Assembly (NCBI RefSeq): GCF_001423845.1
Contig: NZ_LMPM01000003.1
Coordinates: forward strand, 1-64,000
Direction: 5' to 3'
From: Sphingomonas sp. Leaf357
GTDB taxonomy: Bacteria; Pseudomonadota; Alphaproteobacteria; Sphingomonadales; Sphingomonadaceae
DNA: 64,000 nt
In this document: piece by piece, positions 35,533-43,961 of the stretch
How the letters are laid out: each line of letters opens with the position of its first letter
Position numbering within the stretch: the first letter of the stretch is position 1
Position numbers and translations under genes: made by a program
Notes under the pieces: generated by a model
Databases searched by the model: none
What the model was told of the DNA's origin: nothing
What the model saw: only the letters and a program-made list of their open reading frames with translations

Positions 35533-36065
35533 GTTATCGTATCCGACGGTTCGAACCGACAGATCGCGACGCGATGCTGACCTTCGCGGACGGCTTGCCC
35601 GAACACGACCTGCTGTTCCTGGGCCGCGACCTGAAGCATCCCCGCGTGGTCGATGCCTGGCAATCCGCGATCGAGGAGGGCTGGATCGACAGCCTCGTCG
35701 CCGAGGATGACGGCGCGTTCGTCGGGACGGCGGCGCTGGTGCGCGATCCGCTGGGGTGGAGCGCGCATGTCGGCGAGATCCGCCTGCTCGTCTCGCCGAC
35801 CAAGCGCGGGGCCGGGCTGGGGCGCGATCTGCTCGAGGGCATCTTCGCCATCGCGATCGAACGCGGCATCGCCAAGCTTACCGCGCAGATGACGCCGGAT
35901 CAGATCGGGTCGGTGATGCTGTTCGAAAGCCTGGGCTTTCGCGCCGAGGCGTTGCTCAAGGACCATGTTCGCGATCGCGGCGGAAAGCCGCACGATCTCG
36001 CCATTCTGGCCTATGATGTCGCCCGTGTTGCCGCACACCATCGCGCCTTCGGGCTGGAGGAATGA
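35529..36065 (+). CDS. GNAT family N-acetyltransferase
   Basis: About 178 residues. The start is the GTG overlapping the phaC stop (GTGA). The acetyl-CoA-binding region is EIRLLVSPTKRGAGLGRDLLEGIFAIA, carrying the R/Q-x-x-G-x-G/A signature, followed by MLFESLGFRAEALLKDHVRDRGG, which resembles the RimJ/PhnO type. The substrate is unknown. Tight coupling to phaC suggests it is transcribed with the PHA genes, though a functional link is not shown. Confidence 0.85.
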   Translation: MSYRIRRFEPTDRDAMLTFADGLPEHDLLFLGRDLKHPRVVDAWQSAIEEGWIDSLVAEDDGAFVGTAALVRDPLGWSAHVGEIRLLVSPTKRGAGLGRDLLEGIFAIAIERGIAKLTAQMTPDQIGSVMLFESLGFRAEALLKDHVRDRGGKPHDLAILAYDVARVAAHHRAFGLEE

Positions 36066-36116
36066 ACAATATCGACATCCGGCGGGTTTAAGACCGGAGC
36101 CACAGGAGACGAAACA

Positions 36117-36908
36117 ATGGCAACTCAAGTACCTGCGGCGACCATTCGTCCGCCGTCGGCCATTCTGGCACTGACCGAACTGCCCCGCGCCATCGCCGAA
36201 TTCGGCTCGCTCGGGCTGGCCGCGCCGATCCTCGCCAGCGCGCCGCGCGGCGACGGGCATCCGGTGCTGGTGCTGCCCGGCTTCGTGACGACGGACGTGT
36301 CGACTCGGGTGCTGCGGTCCTTCCTCAAGGGGTTGGGCTACGATGCGCATGCCTGGGAACTCGGCCGCAATCTTGGCCCCAAGGCGATCGGACGCGAAGG
36401 CGAGAAGCTCGCCGCGCGGTTGCAGGCGGTGCACGAACTGACGGGCAAGAAGGTCAGCATCGTCGGCTGGAGCCTCGGCGGTGTCATGGCGCGGCAATTG
36501 TCGCGCCGCACGCCGGATGCGGTGCGGCAGGTCATCACGCTCGGATCGCCCTTCACCGGTTCGCCGCGCGCCACCAATGCCTGGCGGGCCTATGAGGCGC
36601 TGACCGGCCACAAGATCGACGGCGAGGATGCCCGTGCGCAGATGAGCGAAAGCGAATGTGCGCCGCCCGTGCCCTCCACCTCGATCTTCACCCGCGAGGA
36701 CGGGGTGGTCGCGTGGCAGAACTGCATCGAGCCGCTGGGGGCCGAGACCGACAACATCCAGGTGCATGGCAGCCATTGCGGCCTCGGGGTGAACCCGGCC
36801 GTGCTGTATGCCGTCGCCGATCGCTTGGCGCAGGCCGAGGACGATTGGCATCCCTTCGAGCGCAAGGGACTGAAAGCTTTGGTGTACCCGTTCGCCGGGC
36901 ACGCGTGA
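36117..36908 (+). CDS. Alpha/beta hydrolase (lipase/esterase-like)
   Basis: 263 residues with an AGGAGA ribosome site. The fold begins at HPVLVLPGFVTTDVSTRVLRSFLKGLGYD. The nucleophile elbow is GWSLGG (Ser in VSIVGWSLGGVMARQLS), and a late His is in QVHGSHCGLGVNP. LGSPFTGSPRAT after the elbow fits PGAP1/lipase-like hydrolases. It acts on an ester or acyl substrate not defined by sequence. The gene converges on the phasin gene, with a strong hairpin between the stops. Confidence 0.8.
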   Translation: MATQVPAATIRPPSAILALTELPRAIAEFGSLGLAAPILASAPRGDGHPVLVLPGFVTTDVSTRVLRSFLKGLGYDAHAWELGRNLGPKAIGREGEKLAARLQAVHELTGKKVSIVGWSLGGVMARQLSRRTPDAVRQVITLGSPFTGSPRATNAWRAYEALTGHKIDGEDARAQMSESECAPPVPSTSIFTREDGVVAWQNCIEPLGAETDNIQVHGSHCGLGVNPAVLYAVADRLAQAEDDWHPFERKGLKALVYPFAGHA

Positions 36909-36918
36909 CGAACCTCGA

Positions 36919-36942
36919 GCCCCTCCCCAAGAGGGGAGGGGC
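36919..36942. terminator. Hairpin between convergent hydrolase and phasin genes
   Basis: Perfect 10 bp stem GCCCCTCCCC / GGGGAGGGGC with a 4-base loop. There is no clear T-run on either side, so it may be a bidirectional attenuating hairpin rather than a classical terminator. Confidence 0.55.
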
Positions 36943-36951
36943 TTAGCAAAC

Positions 36952-37302
36952 TCAGTCCTTGCCCCGCAGCGGCGCGACCGAATCCTGGCCGATCTTCACG
37001 ATCAGCTCGCCGATCTCTTTCGCCTGGGTCATGCTGCGCGAGCCCTGTTCGCGCAGATAGTCGCCCTGGACCTTCATCACCTCGGACAGATCCTTCGCAC
37101 CGGCCGCGGCACGCAGCGCGGCAAAGGCTTCGCGGGCATTCTGTTCGGCCTGGTCGATCAGCTTCATGCTGACGGTCGATCCGCCCTCGGCGACCTTGGC
37201 ACCCGATTTGCGCATCGCTTCGCCCGCCTTCTTCGCCGGATCGACGATCTTTTCGTTGATCGTGTCCTTCACCTTGTCGGCGGTCTTTTTCGTATCGGCC
37301 AT
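36952..37302 (-). CDS. Phasin family protein
   Basis: 116 residues from ATG 37302, which shares one base with the stop of the acyltransferase gene (TGATG). The phasin_2-like helical pattern is STVSMKLIDQAEQNAREAFAALRAAAGAKDLSEVMKVQGDYLREQ, preceded by a Lys/Ala-rich stretch. Phasins coat PHA or other lipid granules. Placement beside a WS/DGAT enzyme and near phaC supports a granule-surface role. Confidence 0.85.
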   Translation of the reverse strand: MADTKKTADKVKDTINEKIVDPAKKAGEAMRKSGAKVAEGGSTVSMKLIDQAEQNAREAFAALRAAAGAKDLSEVMKVQGDYLREQGSRSMTQAKEIGELIVKIGQDSVAPLRGKD

Positions 37303-38813
37303 CACGCTGCTCCTTGCTTGACTGCCGGCTTCCGCCCGGCTGCGGTCGGCTTTTTCGCCGTAACGGGTTTCACCGCCTCGGCCACCGGTGCCGGGCGGTC
37401 CATTGTCGCCGCCTTCAGCGCCGCGAACGAATGACGGAGCGCATCGGCATAGGCGTCCGGATCGGGCATCATCGCGCGATCGCAGGTGAACGAGATCGCG
37501 ATCGTGTCGCCGTAGGAGTAGATCGGGTTGATCAGCCCCATCGAATCGAACACCGGCGCGGTGCCGTACATCGCGACCATCTTCGCACCGCAGAAATACA
37601 TCGGCACGCGGCTGCCCGGCACGTTGGTGACGACGGTGTTGTAAACCGGCGCATGCGCGTTCGCCGCGCCGACCCGCGTGTAGAGCCGCGCCGCCAGCCC
37701 GGCCAGGCCCGCCGGGACCAGCTGGCTGTAATCGGCCAGCGTCCGCGCGCCGACCGCGTTGGTCATCTCCTTCGAATTGACCGCCGCCTCGTGCACATAC
37801 CGCAGCCGCTCCAGCGGATCGGCGATCTGCGTGCCCAGCGGCACGACCATCGCCGACACGAGGTTGCCGAGCGCCGCCTTCTCGCCCTCGCCGCGCACCG
37901 AAATCGGGGCCATCGCGGTCAGCGATTCCACCGGCAGTTCGCCCTTGTCGTCGAGATATTTGCGCAGGCCGCCGCCGACCACCGCCAGGATCACGTCGTT
38001 GACGGTCGCGCCCGGCACCGCCTCCTTCATCGCCCGCACATCGGCGAGCTTGAACGGCACCGCGTCCCATACGCGGTGGGCCGAGACCTTGGCGTTGAAG
38101 CGGGTCTTGGGCGCCATCTTGGTGTTGGCGAGGCTGACGTCGCCCTTGCTCACGCTGGCGGTCAGCTTGGCCATGCCGGGCAGCGAGCGGCCGATCGTCT
38201 CGACGATCTTCATCGGCTGGCGCAGCGAATTGAAGTAGCTGCGCATCAGCAGATCGGCGACATTGGGCATGTCTTCCGGCCCCCATTGATCCTCGCCTTC
38301 GGGCGGGGTCATGCCGGGATCGAGATCGTGCACCGCCGCGGACATCTCGACGCCCGACATGCCGTCGATCGCCGCATGATGCACCTTGCTGACCAGCGCG
38401 AAGCAGCCCGGCGGGAGGCCCTCCACATTGTCGAGCCCCTCAACGATGGTGAATTCCCATAGCGGCTTGTTCAGGTCCATCGGCCGCGCGTGCAGCCGGG
38501 CGACCTGAATGCAGAGCTGCCGCCAGTCGCCCGGCTTGGGCAAGGCGATGTGCCGCACGTGATATTCGATGTCGAATTCTGGATCCTCGATCCAATAGGG
38601 ATGATCGAGATCGAATGGCACGCGCACCAGCCGCTGCCGGAAGCTGCGCGCGCCCTGCAGGCGTTCGCCGATGAACTTCAGGATATCCTTGAACCGGACG
38701 AAGCCGCCCGGCGCGGTGGAGGGATCGTAGATGCCGACCGAGCCGATATGCATCGGCGTGTGCGGCGTCTCCAGATAGACGAACGACGCGTCCTGCCCGC
38801 TCAGTTGCAGCAT
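37302..38813 (-). CDS. Wax ester synthase/diacylglycerol acyltransferase (WS/DGAT)
   Basis: 503 residues from ATG 38813, with AGGAGA upstream; the longer in-frame start has no ribosome site. The catalytic HHxxxDG motif is H145-H-A-A-I-D150-G in SKVHHAAIDGMSG. Typical WS/DGAT segments are PHTPMHIGSVGIYDP near the start, PATVNDVILA-like GATVNDVILAVVGGGL, and NTVVTNVPGSRVPMYFCGAKM near the C-terminus. Such enzymes make wax esters or triacylglycerols from acyl-CoA. The C-terminal ~40 residues are Lys/Pro/Ala-rich. It is co-transcribed with the phasin. Confidence 0.9.
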   Translation of the reverse strand: MLQLSGQDASFVYLETPHTPMHIGSVGIYDPSTAPGGFVRFKDILKFIGERLQGARSFRQRLVRVPFDLDHPYWIEDPEFDIEYHVRHIALPKPGDWRQLCIQVARLHARPMDLNKPLWEFTIVEGLDNVEGLPPGCFALVSKVHHAAIDGMSGVEMSAAVHDLDPGMTPPEGEDQWGPEDMPNVADLLMRSYFNSLRQPMKIVETIGRSLPGMAKLTASVSKGDVSLANTKMAPKTRFNAKVSAHRVWDAVPFKLADVRAMKEAVPGATVNDVILAVVGGGLRKYLDDKGELPVESLTAMAPISVRGEGEKAALGNLVSAMVVPLGTQIADPLERLRYVHEAAVNSKEMTNAVGARTLADYSQLVPAGLAGLAARLYTRVGAANAHAPVYNTVVTNVPGSRVPMYFCGAKMVAMYGTAPVFDSMGLINPIYSYGDTIAISFTCDRAMMPDPDAYADALRHSFAALKAATMDRPAPVAEAVKPVTAKKPTAAGRKPAVKQGAA

Positions 38814-38892
38814 ATCTCTCTCCTGCGGCGTCTGTCGCGCCTGGGACACGAGGTTAACCGACATGCCGACGGGGGCAAGGGGCGAATCGGCG

Positions 38893-38963
38893 AAGTTCAC
38901 ACAAGGTCACGCGATATTGGGGGTGGCGACGGCTCGGATGGGGCTAAGTTCACACAAGGTCAC
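38893..38963. repeat. 18 bp direct repeats upstream of the WS/DGAT gene
   Basis: AAGTTCACACAAGGTCAC occurs at 38893-38910 and again at 38946-38963, in the same orientation, 53 bp apart. Both are 80-150 bp upstream of the acyltransferase start, so they could be regulator sites or a short dispersed repeat. The rest of 38814-39097 shows no gene. Confidence 0.6.
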
Positions 38964-39097
38964 ACGGTCTGGGGCCTGAACGTGGCGGGCGCTGGGGGGA
39001 TATGCGGAGATGTGAAAGAGCGGGGGTCAGCGTAGCGGAAGGGCGGCGTGTAGGACAGCGTGGCGGTCGGGGTTGATGCGACGTATCAAAGCAGAGT

Positions 39098-39501
39098 CGT
39101 CACCCCGGACGTGTTCCGGGGTCCGCCGTGCGATCGAGCGCTACGGGCAGCGACGGCAGACCGAACCCCACCGCAAGATCGTTCCACATCGGGTTGTGCG
39201 CTTCGATCAAGTTGCGCTTCCATTCGCGTCGCCAGCGCTTCAGCTGTTTCTCACGCGTGATCGCAGCATCCATCGTGTCGGCGATCTCGAAATGCACCAG
39301 CCGCAAAATGCCGTACTTTTTCGTATGACCATCAAATCGCCCTTCCCGATGTTGAAGCACGCGACCAATCAGATTTGAGGTGACGCCGACATACATCGCG
39401 CCGTTGTAGCGATTGGCCAGGATGTAAACGCACGGTGTCCGCTCGATCATCGCCTTCAGTATCTGGAGCCTGGCAGACCCCGGAACAAGTCCGGGGTGAC
39501 G
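39098..39501 (-). mobile_element. Palindrome-framed GIY-YIG element 1 (family A arms)
   Basis: A 404 bp unit. The left arm (39098-39127) and right arm (39472-39501) are 30 bp inverted repeats with 28 matches. They are the same arms as the ~100 bp family A repeats elsewhere in the window, but here they enclose a GIY-YIG gene reading from the right arm to the left arm. The unit is almost the same size and layout as element 2 at 61063-61464. I see no target duplication flanking it. Confidence 0.65.
39100..39450 (-). CDS. GIY-YIG nuclease family protein (element 1)
   Basis: 116 residues with an AAGG ribosome site. The GIY-YIG domain fills the protein: CVYILAN and MYVGVTSNLIGRVLQHREG give the YVY..YVG core with the conserved Arg. 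ITREKQLKRWRREWK carries the catalytic Glu region, and NPMWNDLAVGFGLP is the family tail. It belongs to the small YhbQ/UPF0213-like group, whose natural substrate is unclear. The last eight codons (ADPGTRPG) and the TGA stop lie inside the family A repeat arm. It is about 60% similar by eye to the protein at 61105-61413. Confidence 0.88.
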   Translation of the reverse strand: MIERTPCVYILANRYNGAMYVGVTSNLIGRVLQHREGRFDGHTKKYGILRLVHFEIADTMDAAITREKQLKRWRREWKRNLIEAHNPMWNDLAVGFGLPSLPVALDRTADPGTRPG

Positions 39502-39539
39502 AAGCCTCCATGTCTAAAACCGGCCGAACGCCGCCCCGC

Positions 39540-42500
39540 TTACTTCCCGAAACCGAACACGTCCTGATGGAAGCGGCCGTCCTCGATCATCTGTTCCAGC
39601 CAAGCCGAGCCTTGCGCGTGTTCGTCGCCGCTCTGCTGCATCTGGATGCGGATCAGCGTGTCGCGCACCGCGGGGGCCATGAAGCGGCCGTCGCCGCACA
39701 GGAAGATCTGCGCGCCGGCCTGGATCGCGGCCCAGACCTTTTCCTGTTCGGCCCACAGCGCGTCCTGCACGAACTTCCACGGATGACTCTCCACCGCCGA
39801 GAAGGCGATGTACGGATCGATCACGCCCTGCTTCGCCCAAGCCTCGACCTCCGCACGGCAGAACCAGTCGTGGTCGGGGTGGCGGCAGCCGAAGAACAAC
39901 AGGCTCGTCTCGATGTCCGCGCCCGCCGCCTTCTGGCTGCTGCGCTCCTGAACGAAGCCGCGTAGCGGCGCGAAGCCGGTGCCGGGGCCGATCAGGATCA
40001 TCGGGATGCGCGGATCGAGCGGCGGCGCGAACGGCGGATTGGGGCGGCGGACATAGCCGAACACCTGATCGCCCGCCGCCACTTCCTGCATATAGCCGCT
40101 GGCGAACCCGCGATGCTCGCCCAGGCCGGACCAATGCGGCGCGGCCATCGTGCCGACGATCAGTTCCGCCACGTCCGGCGACACCAGGGGGCTCGAGGCG
40201 ATCGAGTAGAAACGCGGGGCGATCGCCGCCGACAGTTCGACCAGCGCATCGAGCGACAGTTCGGCCGCCGGATGCTGTTCGAGCAGATCGACCAATGTCA
40301 GCCGCTTGCCCGCGATCTCCTCCTCGAACACGCCCTCCAGCCGCGCCAGTTCGCGCTTCGTGTTCGGGCAGCGAGTCTGCGCCGCGATCACCGCCAGTGC
40401 GCGCCTCGGCAGCGGATCGGACAGTTCGACGAAATCGGTGAGCAATTGCCGCACCGTCACCGTCTGGCCTAGCGGCAGGTGGCGGAAGCGCCCGCCCTGC
40501 CCGTTCAGCCGCAATTGCGCCGCGCCGGCCAGCCCGAGCCGCTCGATCGTCCGCGTCACCAGGTCCGGCCGGTTGCGCGCATAGACCGCGATATGGTCGC
40601 CGGTGCGATACTCCTGCCCCGCCGGCAGGCGGATGCGGATGAAGCGGGTCGACGGGCGTGGCGGCTCCTTCGCGAAATCCCACAGCCCGTCCGCCGGCAG
40701 GACCATCTCGTCATTGCCGACGATCTCGAGCAGTTGCGCGTGTTCGGGCAGCGCCTGCGCGCGCACCTCCTTGGTGTCGAGCATGTGCAGCGACAGCGTC
40801 GAGGTGGTTTCGCTCGGGGCGGCTTCGGACCCGAGCGCCTTCCACAGATCGCGCACGAAACCGGCAACCGCGCCGTCGAAATCGCCCTGCCCGTCGGCCT
40901 CGGCGCGAGGCAGCAGGCGGGTCGCGCCGGCCGCCTCGATCGCGGCATCCACGCGCTTGGGGAAGTTCTGATAGTTCGGCCATTGCGAATTGCCGATGCC
41001 GAGCACCGCGAACCGCGCGCCGGTCCAGTCGGCATGCTCGAACGCCCCGGCGTCCAGCGCGCGTTCCACCTCGACCGCGCTGTCGGGTGCGCGGCCGTTA
41101 TAGGTCGCGGTGACGATCACGATCACCCGGTCTTCCGGCACCGCGCCGCCCTTGAAGCTCTCGTCCAGCGAGCGCACGACGGTGTCGAAGCCGTCGAGGT
41201 TGGCCCGCGCCGCGATCTCCTCGGCGATGTCGCGCGCCGTGCCGAGGCTCGATCCGTAGAGCACGGCGAAGCGCTGTCCGGTGCCCGAGATGGCGGCGAC
41301 TGGCACGTCCTCGACCGTCGGTTCCGGGGCGGCCGTCACGCTCAGCCGTTCGTGCGGCTGGCGCAGCCGGACGCGCATGTAGAATTCGTCCGGCTTGATC
41401 GACAGCGTTTCCTTGATGCGCAATTTATAGGCGTGCGGATCGCTGATCGCGAACTTCTGCAGGATCATCGCCAGCGCCATCTTCGCCTCGACCATCGCGA
41501 ACTGCCGCCCGATACAGGCGCGCTCGCCATTGCCGAACGGCTTGTAGGCATGCGGATGCCGCGCCGCTTCCGCTTCGGGCAACCAGCGATCGATGTCGAA
41601 CTGGTCGGGATCGGCCCACACCGCCGGATCGCGATGCAGTCCGGGCGCGAACACGTTGACCGGGCGATCCTTGCGCAAATGATATTTGTCGCCGATCAGT
41701 TCGTCCTCGAACGGCGCGAGCGTGAAGGCCGGCGCGGTCGGCCAGAGCCTCAGCCCCTCCTTCAGGATGCGCTCGATCACCTCCAGCTTGGCGACGTCGG
41801 CATAATCGAGCCGCTTGTCGCCCGGCAGCACGCGGTCCACCTCGGCATAGGCCTGGGCCAGCACATGCGGATGGCGCAGCAGCAGATGCTGCGAGAAGGT
41901 CAGCAATCCGCTGGTCGTCTCGTGCCCCGCGATCAGGAAGGTGAGCACCTGATAGCGGATGTTGATATCGTCCAGCCCCTCGCCCGTCTCCGGGTCGATC
42001 GCGCTGATCATCAGGTTGAGCAGATCCTTTCCGTCGTTCGGATTGGCGCGGCGTTCGGCGATGATGCCGTCGACCAGAGCGTTCATCTCGACGATGTCGG
42101 CGGCATATTGCCGCTCGGCCTTCTTGGCGAAGCGCTGCTGGATCGGCATGCGCGTGATGATGTTGAGCGATTCCCCCAGCACGCGGGCGAGCGCCTCCAG
42201 GAAGCTGTCCAGTTCCTCGCGCTCGAAACTGGCGAAGCGGTGCCCGAAGCCGGCGATGGCGATCGAATCCAGCGTGAAGCGGGTCATGTCGTCGGCGACC
42301 AGCACGTCGGTGCCCGACAGGCGCGACCATTTGGCGACCAACTGGTCAGCGACCTCCAGCATCATGTCGTAATAGCCGCGCATCGAGCGCTGGCTGAACG
42401 CGGGCAGCAGGATGCGGTGCGCCTTGCCCCAGTTCGGCTCCTCGCTGAACGCGGTGAACAGGCCGTCGCCGGCGAACTTGCGCACCACACGCAGCCCCGG

Positions 42501-42752
42501 CCCGGGCATCTTGCGGAAGCGCGTCTCGTCGCACAATTCCTCGACCAGATCGGGGTTGGTGACGAACAGGCCGACGCGGCTGCCGAATTTCAGCTTGAAG
42601 ATGCCGGCAGGAAAATCGCGGCTGACGCGCAGCAGATAGCCGATCAGCCCGGCGCGCGCGATCTGGTGGAGATGCCCGACGACCGGGAGTCCGGGGGGCG
42701 ACGGGACGCTGGTGCGCCCGGTATCTTGGCCAAGGTCCGCCGCTGACGCCAT
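39540..42752 (-). CDS. Self-sufficient cytochrome P450 / P450 reductase fusion (CYP102, P450-BM3-like)
   Basis: 1070 residues from ATG 42752 with a GGAG site. P450 domain (~1-465): FAGDGLFTAFSEE (93-105; F99 is where P450-BM3 has F87), I-helix AGHETTSG (275-282), ExxR E332-R335 and heme ligand C413 in FGNGERACIGR. FMN domain (~490-645): VLYGSSLGTARDIAEE. FAD/NADPH reductase domain (~690-1070): PRFYSIASSP, GPGTGFAPLRGFVQER and the C-terminal DVFGFGK. CYP102 enzymes hydroxylate fatty acids near the omega end, using NADPH without separate partners. The gene stands alone, 205 bp from the MAPEG gene. Confidence 0.93.
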   Translation of the reverse strand: MASAADLGQDTGRTSVPSPPGLPVVGHLHQIARAGLIGYLLRVSRDFPAGIFKLKFGSRVGLFVTNPDLVEELCDETRFRKMPGPGLRVVRKFAGDGLFTAFSEEPNWGKAHRILLPAFSQRSMRGYYDMMLEVADQLVAKWSRLSGTDVLVADDMTRFTLDSIAIAGFGHRFASFEREELDSFLEALARVLGESLNIITRMPIQQRFAKKAERQYAADIVEMNALVDGIIAERRANPNDGKDLLNLMISAIDPETGEGLDDINIRYQVLTFLIAGHETTSGLLTFSQHLLLRHPHVLAQAYAEVDRVLPGDKRLDYADVAKLEVIERILKEGLRLWPTAPAFTLAPFEDELIGDKYHLRKDRPVNVFAPGLHRDPAVWADPDQFDIDRWLPEAEAARHPHAYKPFGNGERACIGRQFAMVEAKMALAMILQKFAISDPHAYKLRIKETLSIKPDEFYMRVRLRQPHERLSVTAAPEPTVEDVPVAAISGTGQRFAVLYGSSLGTARDIAEEIAARANLDGFDTVVRSLDESFKGGAVPEDRVIVIVTATYNGRAPDSAVEVERALDAGAFEHADWTGARFAVLGIGNSQWPNYQNFPKRVDAAIEAAGATRLLPRAEADGQGDFDGAVAGFVRDLWKALGSEAAPSETTSTLSLHMLDTKEVRAQALPEHAQLLEIVGNDEMVLPADGLWDFAKEPPRPSTRFIRIRLPAGQEYRTGDHIAVYARNRPDLVTRTIERLGLAGAAQLRLNGQGGRFRHLPLGQTVTVRQLLTDFVELSDPLPRRALAVIAAQTRCPNTKRELARLEGVFEEEIAGKRLTLVDLLEQHPAAELSLDALVELSAAIAPRFYSIASSPLVSPDVAELIVGTMAAPHWSGLGEHRGFASGYMQEVAAGDQVFGYVRRPNPPFAPPLDPRIPMILIGPGTGFAPLRGFVQERSSQKAAGADIETSLLFFGCRHPDHDWFCRAEVEAWAKQGVIDPYIAFSAVESHPWKFVQDALWAEQEKVWAAIQAGAQIFLCGDGRFMAPAVRDTLIRIQMQQSGDEHAQGSAWLEQMIEDGRFHQDVFGFGK

Positions 42753-42957
42753 GATGCTCTCCGCTTTTCTTTGCACCTCAACACAGGCGCAGGGGCAGCG
42801 CAACCGCGTTCCCCGCCTTCCGCTACGGCGAGGCCGCGCCCGGATCGCGCCGCACGGCCGAACCGCATGGCGCCTGCCCGGCGACACGCGCGTCCGACAC
42901 GCTCGGCCGCCGATCGCGACGAACGGGTCGGTTGGAAGTCGCCATGCGCTCGCGGGG

Positions 42958-43404
42958 TCAGGTGCCCGACAGGGCGCTTGCGGCGGCCAGCATATCGACG
43001 AAGAAGCCGATCCACATCGCCGACAGGGCGACGCAGGACAGAAGGTAGGCGAAGAAGCGCGGCCGCACCTTCTTTGGCCCGATCTGGATGAAGCTGTGCA
43101 CGGCGCGACAGACGACGAAGGCCCAGGCCAGCAGCACCTGAACATGGCCGGCGTGATGCGTGATCATCAGCAGCGGCACGAGCGCGAAGTACAGCACCGG
43201 CATCTCGAACAGGTTGGCGAGGTTGTTCGCCGGCATCTCCACCGGGCGGAAATAGCGCAGGGCCGCCTCGCCGCTGGCGAAGTCGCTCCCGCTCGGCGGA
43301 TTGCGCTTCATGTGGCGGGTGCGCTGCACGAACAGCGTGAACCATACCGCGAACACCAGGGCGACGAGCGCAAAGGTCGGCCACAGGATCGCGATCGTGT
43401 TCAT
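42958..43404 (-). CDS. MAPEG family membrane protein
   Basis: 148 residues with four hydrophobic segments: one at residues 5-26, one near FEMPVLYFALVPLLMI, one near VLLAWAFVVCRAVHSFIQ and one at the C-terminus. FRPVEMPANNLANLFEMPVLYFAL and VVCRAVHSFIQI match the bacterial MAPEG family (eicosanoid/glutathione metabolism-type membrane proteins). The bacterial substrate is unknown. It is divergent from the GFA-type gene, their starts being 53 bp apart, and sits next to the P450 gene. Confidence 0.87.
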   Translation of the reverse strand: MNTIAILWPTFALVALVFAVWFTLFVQRTRHMKRNPPSGSDFASGEAALRYFRPVEMPANNLANLFEMPVLYFALVPLLMITHHAGHVQVLLAWAFVVCRAVHSFIQIGPKKVRPRFFAYLLSCVALSAMWIGFFVDMLAAASALSGT

Positions 43405-43457
43405 TGCACCCTCCTCCGATTATGGCATCTTTGTCCGACCGGAAGAGGAGAGCGTCA

Positions 43458-43925
43458 ATGGCGGAATGGACCGCGCAAATGGAACTTGGGCCGATGGAGG
43501 GTGGCTGCCGCTGCGGCCGCGTGCGCTTCGCCATTTCCGCCGCGCCGCTGTTCACGGCCGTGTGCCATTGCACCGGGTGCCAGCGCATGTCGGGCAGCGC
43601 GTTCTCGACCACGATCTGCGTGCCGGTCGATGGCTTCGCCGTGACGCAAGGGGAGCCGGTGATCGGCGGGCTGCACGGCGACGAATCGCGGCATCATCAT
43701 TGCGATTGGTGCAAGAGCTGGATCTTCACCCGCCTCCCGCCGCAGATGCCGTTCGTCAACGTGCGCGCGACGATGCTGGACGATGCGCGCTGGTTCGCGC
43801 CGTTCATGGAGACCTATACGAGCGAGGCCCTGCCCTGGGCGAAGACGGGGGCGGCGCACAGTTTCGCGACGTTCCCGGAGATGGAGGAGTTCGGGCCGCT
43901 GCTGGCCGAGTTTGCCGGTCGGTGA
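43458..43925 (+). CDS. GFA family (CENP-V/GFA) zinc-binding protein
   Basis: 155 residues from ATG 43458, with AGGAG 7 bases upstream; ATG 43404 is a longer in-frame option without a site. Zinc-binding cysteines appear as GGCRCGRVRF, AVCHCTGCQRMSGSAFS and HHCDWCKSW. This is the glutathione-dependent formaldehyde-activating-like fold, but most members have other or unknown roles. It converges on the amidohydrolase gene, with a hairpin between the stops. Confidence 0.88.
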   Translation: MAEWTAQMELGPMEGGCRCGRVRFAISAAPLFTAVCHCTGCQRMSGSAFSTTICVPVDGFAVTQGEPVIGGLHGDESRHHHCDWCKSWIFTRLPPQMPFVNVRATMLDDARWFAPFMETYTSEALPWAKTGAAHSFATFPEMEEFGPLLAEFAGR

Positions 43926-43931
43926 ATTTCC

Positions 43932-43954
43932 AGCCCCTCCCATTTAGGGGGGCT
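43932..43954. terminator. Hairpin between convergent GFA and amidohydrolase genes
   Basis: AGCCCCTCC pairs with GGGGGGCT across a short ATTT-type loop, with one mismatch. It sits just after the GFA stop and just before the amidohydrolase stop. Confidence 0.5.
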
Positions 43955-43961
43955 TAAGGCC

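Noticed and set aside
38490-39035. Plus-strand open frame upstream of element 1
   Set aside because: It is mostly antisense to the WS/DGAT gene and has no domain or ribosome site.
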